From contig NW_020194589.1 of NCBI RefSeq assembly GCF_002865645.1, positions 1 to 64,000 on the forward strand: a DNA stretch of 64,000 nt, given 5' to 3'. The stretch comes from Hyaloscypha bicolor E (Eukaryota > Ascomycota > Leotiomycetes > Helotiales > Hyaloscyphaceae). The number at the start of each line of letters is the position of its first letter. The first letter of the stretch is position 1. The notes beneath the pieces were generated by a model. That model saw nothing but the letters and a program-made list of their open reading frames with translations, was not told the origin of the DNA and did no database searches. Positions 37,133 through 49,730 of the stretch are shown here, in pieces. Position numbers and translations under genes: made by a program.

Positions 37133-37414
37133 TAGTTTACTAGCAATATATGGCACTATTATATAGGCATGGAAATACTAGTTATATTAGTTAGTAAAGT
37201 TATTATTATTCAGAAATAGGGATTATAATATTATGGTATTAATATGCGATTCCTAAATCTGCTAAGCCTAAAGGGGTCTAGTCTACTAGTCGAGTTACTA
37301 ATAGGACGCGAGATTATATAACTATGTCCCGTATCCCATGTCCTATTACCCATATTCCGTATCCCGTATCCCGTAACTATACACGTGACTCCCAAAGGAA
37401 CAGCTATACTAATA
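37133..37414 (-). repeat. 5' LTR of element G (strongly RIPed)
   Basis: It is the partner of 30999-31280 and has the same length. The GTCCCGT array has decayed to a mix of GTCCCGT, ATTCCGT and ATCCCGT. Confidence 0.9.
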
Positions 37415-39000
37415 ATTATTTTTATATATTTATTAATAATAATAAATATAGAATTATATATTTTATTACAAAACCTAAAAGAAAATAGTTCTATAATAAA
37501 GTTTATAGTAATTTCTTATTATAATTTAGAGAAAATAAGAAATAAACTAAGTATATTATATAATAAATATCTTTTTATTTTATTTTATTAATATATAAAA
37601 CAGGTTCTAATATAGTTTCTTATATTTCTTTTAATATTTTATTAAAAGTATTTCTTTTCGAAAATCTCTAATATTTTACTAGTATTAAAATATCTATTTA
37701 TAGAATTATTATAATTAGCTTATAGTAATTCTTTTTTAAAAGCTGGCTTATTTAGTATATAAATAGTATTCTAATATTTTAATAACCCAAATATATTAAA
37801 TTCCTTTTAAAAACTATTTATATTATTAGTATTATATTAATAAATCGAGTCTTTAATACTATAATAATAATTCAAGTAATATTTTTCTGCTTTTTTTATA
37901 TACTATTTCGGATCTAGTTATTTATATAATTAGAATTCGTAGTATATACTATTTATAAGTAGCTATATTAGTAATAGGTTCAAGTAGTAGTATTTCTAAT
38001 ACTATTTTATTATTAAAATAAACTTTTTTTTCGGAATTTCTTAATATTTTACTAATTAAGAAATAATTTTTTTTAGGCCTTATATTATAATATTATAGAA
38101 ATAGTATAATATTCTATTATTACTATTTATAGGGCTTTTTGTTTTATATTTTATAGCTTATTATAAAATATGAATAATAAAGTATTTTTTATTTATATTT
38201 ATTATTAAATCTGGTTTTCTTATTAGTCTATTAATAGAGTTATTATATTCCGGCTAGTATTTTAAAACAAAATTAAAAGCAGCTAGCTTCTTTGCCTATT
38301 TTATCTATTAACTATTTAGTTTTCTTTTAGTTATAATTTATTTTAAATTATTATAATTTATTTTAATTATAATAATATATTAGATATATATTAAATAATA
38401 CTATTAAATATAAAATATTAAAATAATAGCCGAGAGTTTAGAATTATATATTTTATATCTGCTTTTAATTATAATTATTTTCTTTAAATAAAAGATAATA
38501 AGGTATTACCTAGCTTTTATATTTTTATTAAAAAGCTAGAAAATTATACTTATAATTACAAATTCTAAAATATTTGTTTTTATATAAATCTTTAAGGCTA
38601 GATTAAAATACTAATAAATTAGTATTATTATAAATATAATCTTTAATTCCCTAAAAGCCTTATTTGCCTTATTTATCTAACTAAAATAATATTACGGTTT
38701 TTTATTAGTTTTTAATAAATTAATTAATCTTTTTATTATTTTAAAATATTTATAAATAAACTTCTAATAAAAGTTAATAAAACTTAGAAATATTTAAACT
38801 TCCCGGATATTATTTTCCGGGGCTAGTTATTTCCTAATAACTATAACCCGACTAGCTTTTATTTCTATATTATCTGAGCTAATTATAAATTTCAGGAATA
38901 TTACTTTTTTTATATTAAATTTATATTTTACTAAGTTTATAAATAGCTAGTATTATTATAATTACTCGAGTATATATTAGATTACTATTATATATTATTC

Positions 39001-39045
39001 TGAATTCTTTAAATAAATCAAAATATTATTTAAATAAACTATATA
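39001..39045 (-). pseudogene. RT catalytic box of element B
   Basis: The minus strand reads YIVYLNNILIYLKNS, from the Y-[LV]-D-D-I-L-[IV]-[YF]-S-x-[ND] box of Gypsy RTs, with both Asp now Asn. The surrounding T-rich DNA (about 38.2-39.7 kb) is the rest of the RT and RNase H region, too damaged to delimit. Confidence 0.8.
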
Positions 39046-40162
39046 AATAATATTTATAAGGCTTATTAATATATAATTAATATATATCTAGAATATTATT
39101 AGAATATTAGAATATTTAAAAAATATAATATAATACTCAAAATATTTATAATATATTTGAAATACCGTTTTCTATTTATTACTCTTTCGGATTTATAACT
39201 AATAATAAATATTCTTTAAGTTTAGCTTTATATATATCTTTATTTTATAAAGCCTATTTATTATTTTACTAATAAATAATAATAGTAATTCTATTTAAAT
39301 TCCGGTAATTATTATATAAATATAAGCTATTTCCTTTTTTTAAAACAAATATAATTAGAGTACTAGCTAGGCTAATAAAATAATAAATTTATCTTTTTTC
39401 TAAACTAGTATTAAAATATTCTCGAAGAATTTTAAGCTTTCTTTCTAATAAAATATATATAGAATTATATAGTAATTAGAATCCTAATTTCAGATCTATA
39501 TAATATTCTATTATATAATAGTTAGGTAATATATTTATAGCCTTAATAAAGAATATTTAAAAGAAATCTTAATACTTTCTAGAAAATATAACTATTTTAT
39601 TTATAATAATAATAGTAATTCTTTAGCTATTTATTAAAGAATAGATAATTAAGAGAAAAATATATATTTTATTACTTTAGTAAGCTTCCCGGTATTTAGA
39701 ACTTTAACTTTCTATAATTAAATCTAATATCTTTATATTATCTTTTTAAAGAAAATTAGAGAATTAATTTAATAAAGCTATAGAAATTCAAGTATTATAT
39801 TAATATAATTTAGATTAAAATTATATAATATAAAATATATATTAGTCTTTTTTTAGTTCTTTAATATATTTTTAGAAATAATTCTAAAAATATAATCTCT
39901 ATATAAATAAATTCTAGTTTCTTTTAGTAAAATTAAAGGAATTACTTTTAATATTAATAGAATTCCTATATCTAAAACTAGTTTTCTCTTTATATAATTG
40001 GCTTTTATATCCGAATTAACTAATACTTTAATTCTATATCTATTTTTTTTGTTTTAATAATAACCTTAACTATTATTCTTATTTTAAGGGCTTTATTCTC
40101 TATAATATAAATAAATATAATTACTATAAGATATATTTATTTCCAGGTTTTTTTAATTCTAG

Positions 40163-40204
40163 GCATTTATATACTTTATAGCCAGATTTATTATAGTTAT
40201 AATA
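40163..40204 (-). pseudogene. Gag zinc knuckle of element B
   Basis: The minus strand reads YYNYNKSGYKVYKCLE, fitting C-x2-C-x4-H-x4-C with the last Cys kept. It marks the gag end; gag itself should span about 40.1-42.2 kb. Confidence 0.75.
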
Positions 40205-42287
40205 AATTATTTTCTTCTAATTTAAATAAATAATAATATAATAATTCTCTTTTTAATAAATAAATTAAATTATATCCGGTTTTATAAATCCTAATATAGA
40301 TACTATATTAGATTCTATTATTATATCTTTATTATTTCGGTTTTATAAATCTTATAACAGAAATATATTTCTCTTTTATTTCTCTTTATTATTTCTCTTT
40401 TCCTTTTCCTTTTCGTATTTTATTTCTTTTATTCTTTTATTAGTTTATTATTATGTTTTTATTAAATAAATAGATTTAAGTTATTTTTAATTCTTATAGC
40501 TATAAAAATGAGCTTTTCTCTTTTTTATAAAATATTTCTTTAATAATTAATCTCGTTTCAAATCTTTTATTTTAAATTACTAAATAAATTATTTTACTTT
40601 TATAATAAACCTATATATTCTAGGTTATTTAATAGGCTATTTAAATAAAATATAAAGCTTTAAATACTCTAATCTAGCTATTATTTAGTATTTTTAAACT
40701 TAGTAAAAGTATTATTATTATAGTTTTCTAAATCTAATATAGAATTCTTTATAAATTTAATAAAGATTTCTCGATTTTTAATATTAATATTTACTAATTA
40801 CTTTTATATTTCTAGATATTTCTGGCTATATTCTTAAAACAGGAAATATAATATATAACCTTTATTATATTTATAGCCCAGATAATTCTACTATTTTTAT
40901 ACTATTTTAGCTCTATCTAATAAAAGAAGTTCTGGACTTTTTTAATACTTTTTTTTTAATAAATTAGTAGTTCTCGAGTTTTTAGAGCTTTTTAAATTAA
41001 GAATATTACTAGAAATATAATAGACTTTATATCGGATATTTAAATATCTTTAAAATAATAAATCTAAACTTTTAGCTTCTCCAAATTCTCTTTCTATTAT
41101 ATTTCTGCTTTTAACTTAGTAATATAATAGTAAGCTACTTCTAATTTCTTTATTATTATTATTCTATTAACCAGTTCTAGAAATATCTGAGTTTTATTTT
41201 CTTTTCCTAATTAGGTAATATAAAAAGTATCTAATTAGATATTTCCCTAAATATCCGGCTTAATTATTCTAGTAATAATAGAAGTATTTTTTCTAGTTAA
41301 TATTTTAGTAATTAATAATTTTATCTATTAATAGCTTAACTATCTTATAATACCCGTTAGTAATTCCTCGCTTTACTAGGGCCGACTTGTACTAGTAAGT
41401 CGGATCTAGTAATTCTAATATATTACTAACTCTAATATTTGTAATAAAATATTAATTATTAAATTAATTATATGAGATATTAAAATAATAAAATAAAATA
41501 ATTATAGCCCTTAATTAAGTTTATAATTGCCTAATAGAACTCTTTGTAATATAAGAAGGTTTTAGTATAAACTATTAATAATTAGCCTTAAAATCATAAT
41601 ATTATTTATATTTCTTATAGAAATCAGTTTATAATATATTAATTAATTACTATATTTATTAATATTAAATTATATATTACTATTAGAATCAGAAGTTTAT
41701 ATATTTCCCTGTATTATATAAGTATTAATAGCTTTAGTCTTATATTTCTTGCTTTATAACTTCTTTTTTTATAATAAAGCTTTCTGTTTTCTAGTCTTCT
41801 TTTCTAAATACAGCTTCGTTTTATACTTTAATATCTTTCAAAGCCTTCTAGTAAGCTCTTTAACTTGTTTTTTCGATATTTAATATATGGCTTTTAGTAT
41901 AATAATTAATTTAGTAATTGAATTAATAATTAATATAATTAATTAATATCCTATAACTTTTAATATTTTTTGGCTTTAGTATTAAACGAGTTTCTTTTAA
42001 AAAGAATTCTAAAAATTACGTTTTAATTTATAATATAATACTATATAATTATATAAAGAAATATTCTATTATATATTTATAAAATCTAGTATAGCCTATA
42101 ATTAAATAATAAAAATATCTTTATTAGATATATAGTTATTTTTTAATTTAATATATAGACTAAAAAATTAATATTAGAATTACTAAAATATTAGAATTAG
42201 TAATACTAGCAAGTTAGTAAGCTAGTTTAAACCGGGTAAAGAAATGCCTATAAATAAACTTATTTTCGAAAATTAGATTAATTAGAA

Positions 42288-42596
42288 TATAAAATATATA
42301 ATAGTAAAGTAATATATAAATAGTTAAAATAAATAAGCTATAGAATAATACTTATAAATATAACTAATTTCGAGAATTAATTCTAGTAAGAAACTAATTA
42401 ATATTTATTTCTAAAGCTAGAAATATTTTTTTATATATTTCTTAATATTTAGCCAAATATATAAAGCCCTTTATTTAATTAGGAAATATAATTCTATATA
42501 ATTTATATAATTCCAATTATAAGCTTTATTTAAAATAGGAAACTAGATTTATAATATCTAATATCTATTTGTATACTATTATGTATATTTATTATA
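42288..42596 (-). repeat. 5' LTR of element B, intact copy carrying the empty site of F
   Basis: These 309 bp match 21619-21687 plus 28379-28632. The uninterrupted AATACTTATAAATATAAC at about 42347-42364 shows the sequence into which F jumped in the other LTR. Confidence 0.85.
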
Positions 42597-42601
42597 ATAA
42601 T

Positions 42602-42865
42602 AATATAATATATTAAAATTATTATTTTTATTAAATATTATTTCTAGTAAATAATTATTATAAATATATAAGTTATTATTTCCGGCTATAAACTTTAGTA
42701 TAATCTAATATAAATAACTTATTAAATAATTTACTAGATTAATTTTAATTAGTTATAAAAACTTATATTTAAGGAATTTCTATTTATTAATTAGAATTTC
42801 GTTATTTATTATTTTATTATAAAATAAAATAAATAAAAGTACTATTTTTAGAATATAATAATATA
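42602..42865. other. AT-rich spacer between elements B and E
   Basis: These 264 bp have no recognisable feature. They were continuous with 19321-21618 before B inserted and with 62508 onward before E inserted. Confidence 0.5.
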
Positions 42866-42870
42866 ATAGC

Positions 42871-43130
42871 TATTATAAATATAAAATCTAGGGCCTAAAA
42901 AGTATAATTAAACTATTTCTATTTTAATAATTTAAAGCTAAAAAGAAAAAAAGAATTTTAAAAAGCCTTGGATCTAAATAATTATAAGCTATATATAGGC
43001 CTATATATTAGCTTAAGCTCGGGGTTATATATAACTATTAGGTAATTATAAATATTATATTTAGATACTAGATATCTTATTAGTTCTAATCTAATTTTTA
43101 CTAATATTATATATTATAATAATTATAATA
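42871..43130 (-). repeat. 3' LTR of element E
   Basis: It matches 62264-62502, including the shared stretch TAATTATAAGCTATATA. On the plus strand it runs from TATTATAAATATAAAAT to TTATAATA. Confidence 0.8.
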
Positions 43131-44279
43131 TTATTTCCTTTTTTAAAATAAGCTTATTTCCGAGTTTTAAAAGTTTCTATTAAATTTTCAAGTTATAGGT
43201 TATTTATTAAAGGCCAGGAGTCTTTTATATATAATTTAAAGAATTTCCTTTTATATTATATAGTTCTAGTAATATATTATTCTTAATATAATTTAACTAG
43301 TAAAAGAAATTTTAGAACGGTTTTAGCTATTCGGGATTTTTATTATAAAGGCTTTAAAAAGCTAGAGTATTATTATTTAATAAGAATATAAGATATTATT
43401 TCGGATCTAAATTTTATTCTTTTTATTAGACTCGGTATTTTAGCTTTTTATAAAGCAGCTTTATAACTAGTATTTTTTAAACTTTATATTCCGTTTTCCT
43501 ATTTTATAATTCTAATAATAGAAGCTCTAGATTCGCTTATTTAAAAAGAGAATTACCTGGATCTTTATATAGCTTTTTTATATAAAATACTAGATATATT
43601 TTTATTAATTTTAATAGCTTAAGCCTAAAGAAATATTTTATTTATTTCAAAATTTCATATAGTTCTTTTATTTAATAAACTAGTTTATAGCTCGAATAAT
43701 TATTCTTCTAGTATTTAGTAATAATTTATATCTTATTTCTTATTCTAAAATCTATTAGTTAATAGTATTTATTAGCTTAAGTAATATAATATTCTTATAT
43801 TTATATTATATTCTCTTATATCTTTTATTATAATTTATAGAACCGTATTACTAGAGCCTTTATCTTTTATTTATTTAGCTCTTTTTTCGGGATATCTAAT
43901 TATATTTAGGTTTTCTAATTAAATAATATTTGCGGTTTATAGTTCTTTTTTATAAGAAATAGGAACTAGCTTATAGTTTTATAGATTAGAGCTATTTATT
44001 AGTAATTAGTTATTATTATTTATTTATTCTAATTATTCTAATAATAGTTTATATAGGGATATAATTATTAATTAAAGTATTAGTTAATAATCTCTATTTA
44101 ATTATTAGTTTGAAATAGTTAGTAATTAATAATTTAAGCTTTATATTAATATATTTATAGAACTTACTCTAGAAATTTAATATAAACTAGGGCTCTTAAT
44201 CTAATACTATAGTTTTTAGAATACTAATTTAATAAACTATATAGGTAAAGAAAAAAAATACTAATTCTTTAGCTATAAT

Positions 44280-44460
44280 TATATTTTAAGCGGGAATTAT
44301 AATAGAGTATTTACCTAAATAATTAATAAAAATTACTATTATATTATATTTATTTCTATTTTTTAGGTATTTCTTGAAATTTACTAATATATATTATTAG
44401 AAGTAGTTAGAAACTAGTAATAAATATAAGAAACTTGGCTTTTTATTTCTTGAAATATAG
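44280..44460 (-). pseudogene. Integrase core fragment of element E
   Basis: At about 44290-44336 the minus strand reads IFINYLGKYSIIIPA, the '[IV]-F-V-D-R-[LF]-[TSG]-K ... I-P' block of Gypsy integrases, preceded by a KFQEIPK-like stretch. It is downstream of RT on the coding strand. Confidence 0.65.
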
Positions 44461-45720
44461 AATTATTAATAGATATAATAGTTATTTTTATATTAATTAA
44501 TATTCGTTTTCTGGCCTAACTAGTAATAATAGGCCTAAAAAAGCTATTAAAGCTTAGCTCTTTCTAGATATTCTATTAGAGGCTATATATATATCTCCTA
44601 AATAAAAGTAATATATAAGAGTATTTCGGGTATTATTATATTATTAAATACAAATAGTTTATTATATTATAAAAGGAAATTGCTTTATAATATTTAAGTG
44701 TTTTATTTTTTATTTTTTATTTTATTTTATAGCTTTTTTAATTCCGGTAACTCTCGGTTTTTACTTAATAGTTTATTTATAAGCTAGATATTATTATATT
44801 AGATTTCTTTCTAATCCGGGCTTATTAAGGCTTTAATTAGAGCTAATTAGAGATCCTATATAATATTATTATTAATCTTTTATTATAGAAGAAGAATTTG
44901 GATTTAATAGGCTATTATTATCTTATTCTAAGTAATTATATTTTTATATTTATTATTTAGGGTATTTACTTATTTATTTAATTTATTTATTTAATATATT
45001 AGCTTGAAATAATAATAGAAAAGATTTTTATTTAGTAAACTTATTTTACTAAAAGCTTCTTTATAGTTATAAAGTATTCGAGAGCTTAATAGTCTAAATA
45101 AATTATAAAGAATACCTTTTATAAGCCTTCTAGTTCTATTTATTATTTAATTAAAAAAGAATAATAGCAAGTATTTCTTTATTATAAATATTATAATTTA
45201 ATTCTACTAATTATATAATTTTAGAAAAGAATACTATTAAATACTAGAGTTCTATTTGAGAATCTTATTATAAATAAATACTGGCTATAATTCTATTTAA
45301 TATATCTGTTTTAATTATAATAAAAAGATTCGGATTATAATAATATAGAATTAGTATTAAGAATATAATATATTTTAGTTTAATAAACCTTTTTTAATAC
45401 TAATCTATTTACTTAAATAGAATTCCCTTATATATTAGAGCTATTAGAGGCTTTACTATATGGCTATATTCTGTAATAAAATACTAATAAAAATTATAAA
45501 AGTCTAGAAAGACTTATATTTCCTTAACTATTATTAGTAATTACTAGTTTTTAATAATTACTATTTTATTTTAATTTATTTTAATACCCTTAATAGAGAT
45601 AATAAAGCCTAGATATTTCATATAAATAACCTTAAATTCTAATTTCTTAATATTTATTTAGAGGCCGGTATTTTATCATTATTAGAGAACTTTTTATATA
45701 TGGTTTTTATATTTTAAAGA

Positions 45721-45780
45721 ATTATTTAAATAAATTAGGATATTATTTAAATAAACTATATAAAAGATATTAAAGTAATT
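45721..45780 (-). pseudogene. RT catalytic box of element E
   Basis: The minus strand reads NYFNIFYIVYLNNILIYLNN, the Gypsy Y-[LV]-D-D box with Asp to Asn changes. It closely resembles the box of element B, so B and E may be related clades. Confidence 0.8.
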
Positions 45781-46647
45781 AAAAAAAAATTTATTTATAT
45801 ATTTCTAATATATAATAAAGCTATTAGTTAGGCCTTTCTAAAAAGCTTTATATTTATAGGTCCTATATCTTATATGAAATATTATAAGTTCTTCTAATTC
45901 TAAGTTTATTTAAATCTAATAAAATACTTACTAAATATCTAGCTTTATATAGACCTTAGCTTAAGCTAGTTATATAAGAGTCTTATAAATAAGAGTAAAA
46001 AAAATAATTCTTTTATATTAAGTTATTTAGCTTATAATAATTAATATAGAATTAGAGAGCTCTATTAGCCTTTTTTATAAAAAGAATTAGAAATATAAAA
46101 GAAGATTAGCTTAATTTAATAAAGCCTTATTAAAAGTTCTTTTTAAGAAAATACTTTATTTCTTATAACTTATAAATTAACTATTAATAAAGCGGGAAAT
46201 ACTTTAGGCTCTCTAGGCTTTTAGGATTATTAATCTAAATCTTGTAATTATATAATTAATATAGGAATAAAATATTTAATATTTTCTTTAAGAAAATATT
46301 TATAAAATCTTTAAATACTTTTAGTAAAATTCTTATTAGTTATTATAGCTCCGTTTCTTCTAACTATTACTTGCCCAAAATAAACTCGTTTTTTTATTAT
46401 AATTCTAGCTTTTTATTAATCTCGAAAAATAATATTATAAAAAAAAGATTCCTTTTCTTTTATAAATTTATCTAGAAAGCGGCTAATAAAATATTTATAA
46501 TATTAATTATAGGCCTTAACTAAATCTTATAACTTTTTTTTTAAATAATATAAGTTTAATATTTTCATTTCTGGCTTAGAAAAAACATTTATATTTCCTA
46601 AAACTATTTATATTTCTTTATAGAATTAAGCTTAATTCTTTTACTAT

Positions 46648-46950
46648 TATAAGAGAGAAATTATAATAAGACAAAAACTCATATAAAGTATACTAGAGTA
46701 TAAAACGTAACTTAATAATAAAATAATAAATTAAAAGCATAAATAGTAAAGTATAAATAATATATAGTATATAAAAGCTTAATTAATTAAATACTTATAA
46801 AGAATTATTTTCTAAGTCTATAGAAAAACTAGCTTTCTTATATAATTTCCGCAAGTTAAATATAAAAGGCTATAGCCTTTACTATATGACCTAAATCTTA
46901 AAACCGCTAAAATAATATGATTTTTAATAAGTATAGCCTATTATATTATA
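46648..46950 (-). repeat. 3' LTR of family A copy 2
   Basis: This 303-bp LTR keeps the palindrome at about 46853-46892. The adjoining 46951-47044 matches 14660-14744 inverted. Confidence 0.85.
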
Positions 46951-47044
46951 TCTGACCTCCTATTTATTTATACTTATTTCCTAAGTACTAAAAATAATAA
47001 AAAAATCTTATTTAGAGTCCGAAATAATAAAATATTTAGGATAG

Positions 47045-48394
47045 GTGTGGCCCTCAACTTTCCTTAGAAACAGTTCCTCTTTCAGGCTACGACTTCGGCA
47101 GTAAGAACCTAGGCGGTCGAGGTACGACCCGAGATGGTTGCAGCTCTAGGGGCAGGTGGCTTTCCTTGCCTTTGCTTACGTTGCGGGAGTATAGTGGTGA
47201 TTCGGGCTTGCGTGCCAGGTCTTATGTGGAGGGGAACATAGCTTGTTCAGGTCTCTTGTCGGGTCAGTACGCCTTAGAACGGACCACTTGCTCTTAACCT
47301 TGAACAGTGTTTTTGCTGCTCTAGCTTCTGCTCTCTTCCTTAACTTTACGCTCTGTCTCTTCGGACTATATAGCAGAGCGATATTTCGCTCCGTTTTTCC
47401 GAGGGTAATGAGCCGATTTTTCTTCAAAAAATTTTTCTGACATTAATTGAAGATTCCGCAAGGATTCTTTGTACCTCTGGTTTTGGCCTCGCTCGTTCTT
47501 TATCCTGTTCCTCATTATGCTTTTTGTACTCTTTTTTCAGTAGCTCTCAATCCTTTCTTCTTCAGATGTTTTTCGCTCTACCTTTATTGTACTGGCGCTC
47601 GGCCTTACTTTGTGTATGTATTCAGCGACTTTAATATGGTTTAATGATTGGGTCGCTGTAGTTGCTATCTTTTGTTTCCGGATTTTGTTCTCTCATTACC
47701 GTCTATTAACTTATGACTTACTCCGGAATACTATTTTCGACCGCTTTTTCCGGCTCAACTGACTAATTCTTATTTTATGTCCTTCTATTCCTTTACAGGA
47801 TATTCCAATTTTCGGGTAGATCTTCGAAGAGAAATAATTTCTAATTAAATTCTTATATTATCTATTATCGCTTTAAATTTCTTCTCGTATATAAATTTGC
47901 ATATATCATATTAAGATATTATATTAAATGATATTAGTTCGGAGGAATTATAGGATATCTATTTCTGTCTTTTAATTCATTATTAATTTCCGTTTATGAT
48001 TATTATATCTCTTATATAATTTAAATCATATTCTTTATATTGATTCGCCCAAAATTCTAATTGAAAATTCATTTAAGCTCTTATATTTTATTCTAATACA
48101 TTCCTATTATTCAGAAAAAAATCCATATATCTCTTCTTTTAATCTAATTGATTATTTCTGTCTTAAAAAAAAAAAAAAAAAAAAAAAAATTTTCATTTCT
48201 ATATAATTCTATATACTTTAGTATTATTTTGATGAGGAAATTTAATTTAAAGTCCTAACTACGACTAACACTACCGTTTTCATAATTATGATACAAGGTC
48301 GATTTTTTAATACACTACTTATTGCTTTAAAGTTTCTTTTTCATTTTTTCTTAATTCAATTATTCTAATTTTCTTCATTCTTTTAATTTTTTCC
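47045..48394. other. Unique, non-RIPed passenger segment inside family A copy 2
   Basis: Base composition changes at 47045: CpA, TpG and CpG are normal and GC is near half until about 47.7 kb, then falls gradually. No family A, B, E, F or G sequence is present. Frames of 83 codons on the minus strand (47176-47427, Lys/Arg-rich) and 65 codons on the plus strand (47243-47440, hydrophobic) overlap each other, and I recognise neither. A run of 25 A lies at 48165-48189. It could be captured host cDNA in plus orientation (sequence, then a poly(A) tail), or a fragment of single-copy genomic DNA. Confidence 0.55.
48165..48189 (+). repeat. Poly(A) run, 25 bp
   Basis: This uninterrupted run of A is preceded by TTTCTGTCTT and followed by TTTTCATTTC. 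No AATAAA is seen just upstream, but many fungal genes lack it. Confidence 0.9.
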
Positions 48395-49634
48395 TCATAT
48401 CTTAATTATATTTATTTTCTTATCTTTTATATTTTCATATTTATTCCCTTCTTTTATACTATTTTTTTAAATTAATACGAGAATATCTCTAAATAAATAA
48501 GAAGTTAGAATATATTTAATATTATAAAATATTTCGTTACTTTCTTTTTATATTTTAATATTTTAGACTACTATTACTATATTTATATTTCCTATTATAT
48601 TATCCTTTCTTATTTCCCCTATTATTACTATTTAGATTTAAACTTATCCTAAATTATTTCCCTTAATTATAATTTCCTTAGATACTATAGTATAGTCCGT
48701 ATTTTTTTCTATAATAGAAGCCTAATTTTATAATTTTACTTTCTATACATTATTCCTAATTTATAATTAATATTATCTTAAATATATCTAATTAATATAT
48801 CTACTTTTCTTATTATAATATATACTATTTTAGCTTTATTTTCCTTACCTAGAAAGAAAGAAAAAAACTCAAATAATATATAATGCCTTTATAAAATTCA
48901 AGAACTATTCCTAAATTACCTTTTATTTTAGAATATATTTAAAAAGAAATTCTTATAATTTCAAGAATTCTTAATTCTATAACCTATAACTAATTATATT
49001 AATAATACTTTTATACACTTATTAAAGAATTAATAAAATTGGCCAAAGTATAAATTTCTCAAAGGCTAGTAAAGTATAATATCTAGTTCTTATAAGCCAT
49101 AATATTATTAAAAGTCTATAAAATTAATAGTATTAAAGTTTAGAGTATTAAAGAAGCTTAGGTAATTATAGAAGGCTTACTAATACTAGAAAAGATAGCT
49201 ATAATTACTAAATTTAATATAAATATTTCTAGATAAACTAAGTAATATATATAGATAAGCTCTTAAAATAAAAAACCTTTATTAGAAATAAAACCTAGAC
49301 TAGGATTAACTAAGGAAAGCTAAAGAACTACTAAGCTAATAATAAAAGAATTCGAGAATATTATTAAAAGGCATTTCTAAAAATAAATAAAAGAAACTTA
49401 AATAAAATTAAGACTATAATAAATAGTCTTAATACTAAAAAGTTAGAATAGAATTAAATATTATATAAAAATAAATGCCCTTTAGCATAATAATAAAGAG
49501 TAAATAATATTTAAAATAAAATAAAATCTTAATAAGAAAAATTTATACAGACAAGTTATAAGCTTTCTTTTTTAAGATACAAAAGCCTTTAGATATAAAG
49601 GAAAGACATATATAGTTATGCGAAATGTGTAACA
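48395..49634 (+). repeat. Left arm of a large inverted repeat (family A sequence reversed)
   Basis: This is the inverse complement of about 49731-51000, for example 49281-49376 against 49977-50072, and of about 1970-3180 in copy 1. Identity is partial because both arms carry separate RIP mutations; the left arm is somewhat less damaged. Confidence 0.8.
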
Positions 49635-49730
49635 TAAAGCTACTTTAGTAATATGCTAAGAATAAGAAATATTAAAATACTTAGTTATTTTAATATTACT
49701 AAATCTAAGTATATTACTAAAGTAGGCTTT
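49635..49730. repeat. Hairpin at the centre of the inverted repeat
   Basis: AAAGCTACTTTAGTAATATG pairs with the mirror stretch ending ATATTACTAAAGTAGGCTTT, with a further AATATTAAAATA/TATTTTAATATT stem inside. It forms a near-perfect stem-loop of about 96 bp. Confidence 0.75.

Larger units (their letters stand above)
30999..37414 (-). mobile_element. Element G: Ty1/Copia retrotransposon (6.4 kb) inserted in element B
   Basis: Two 282-bp LTRs (30999-31280 and 37133-37414) flank the element, with an exact ATTAT duplication at 30994-30998 and 37415-37419. On the minus strand the order is gag zinc knuckle (35.0 kb), integrase (34.0-33.6 kb), reverse transcriptase (about 33.3-32.2 kb), RNase H (31.8-31.6 kb). 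Integrase before RT is the Copia arrangement. RIP is weaker than in element B, and integrase and RNase H translate for long stretches. In-frame stops and Asn for Asp still make it non-functional. Confidence 0.92.
21619..42596 (-). mobile_element. Element B: minus-strand Ty3/Gypsy chromovirus, interrupted twice
   Basis: LTRs lie at 21619-21687 plus 28379-28632 (left, split) and at 42288-42596 (right). The outer flanks carry the duplication ATAAT at 21614-21618 and 42597-42601. After removing F and G the element is about 7.87 kb. On the minus strand I read in order a gag zinc knuckle (40163-40204), RT (39001-39045), then beyond the G insertion the integrase C-terminus and a chromodomain (30045-30480). 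The C-terminal chromodomain places it among chromoviruses. It is heavily RIPed and must predate both elements inside it. Confidence 0.85.

Noticed and set aside
37385..37591. 68-codon plus-strand open frame
   Set aside because: It crosses the LTR end and TSD of element G into element B, so it arose by the insertion.
47176..47644. Overlapping 83-, 65- and 65-codon frames in the passenger segment
   Set aside because: They lie on opposite strands or use a TTG start, show no known domain and cannot all be real. I report the segment but no CDS.
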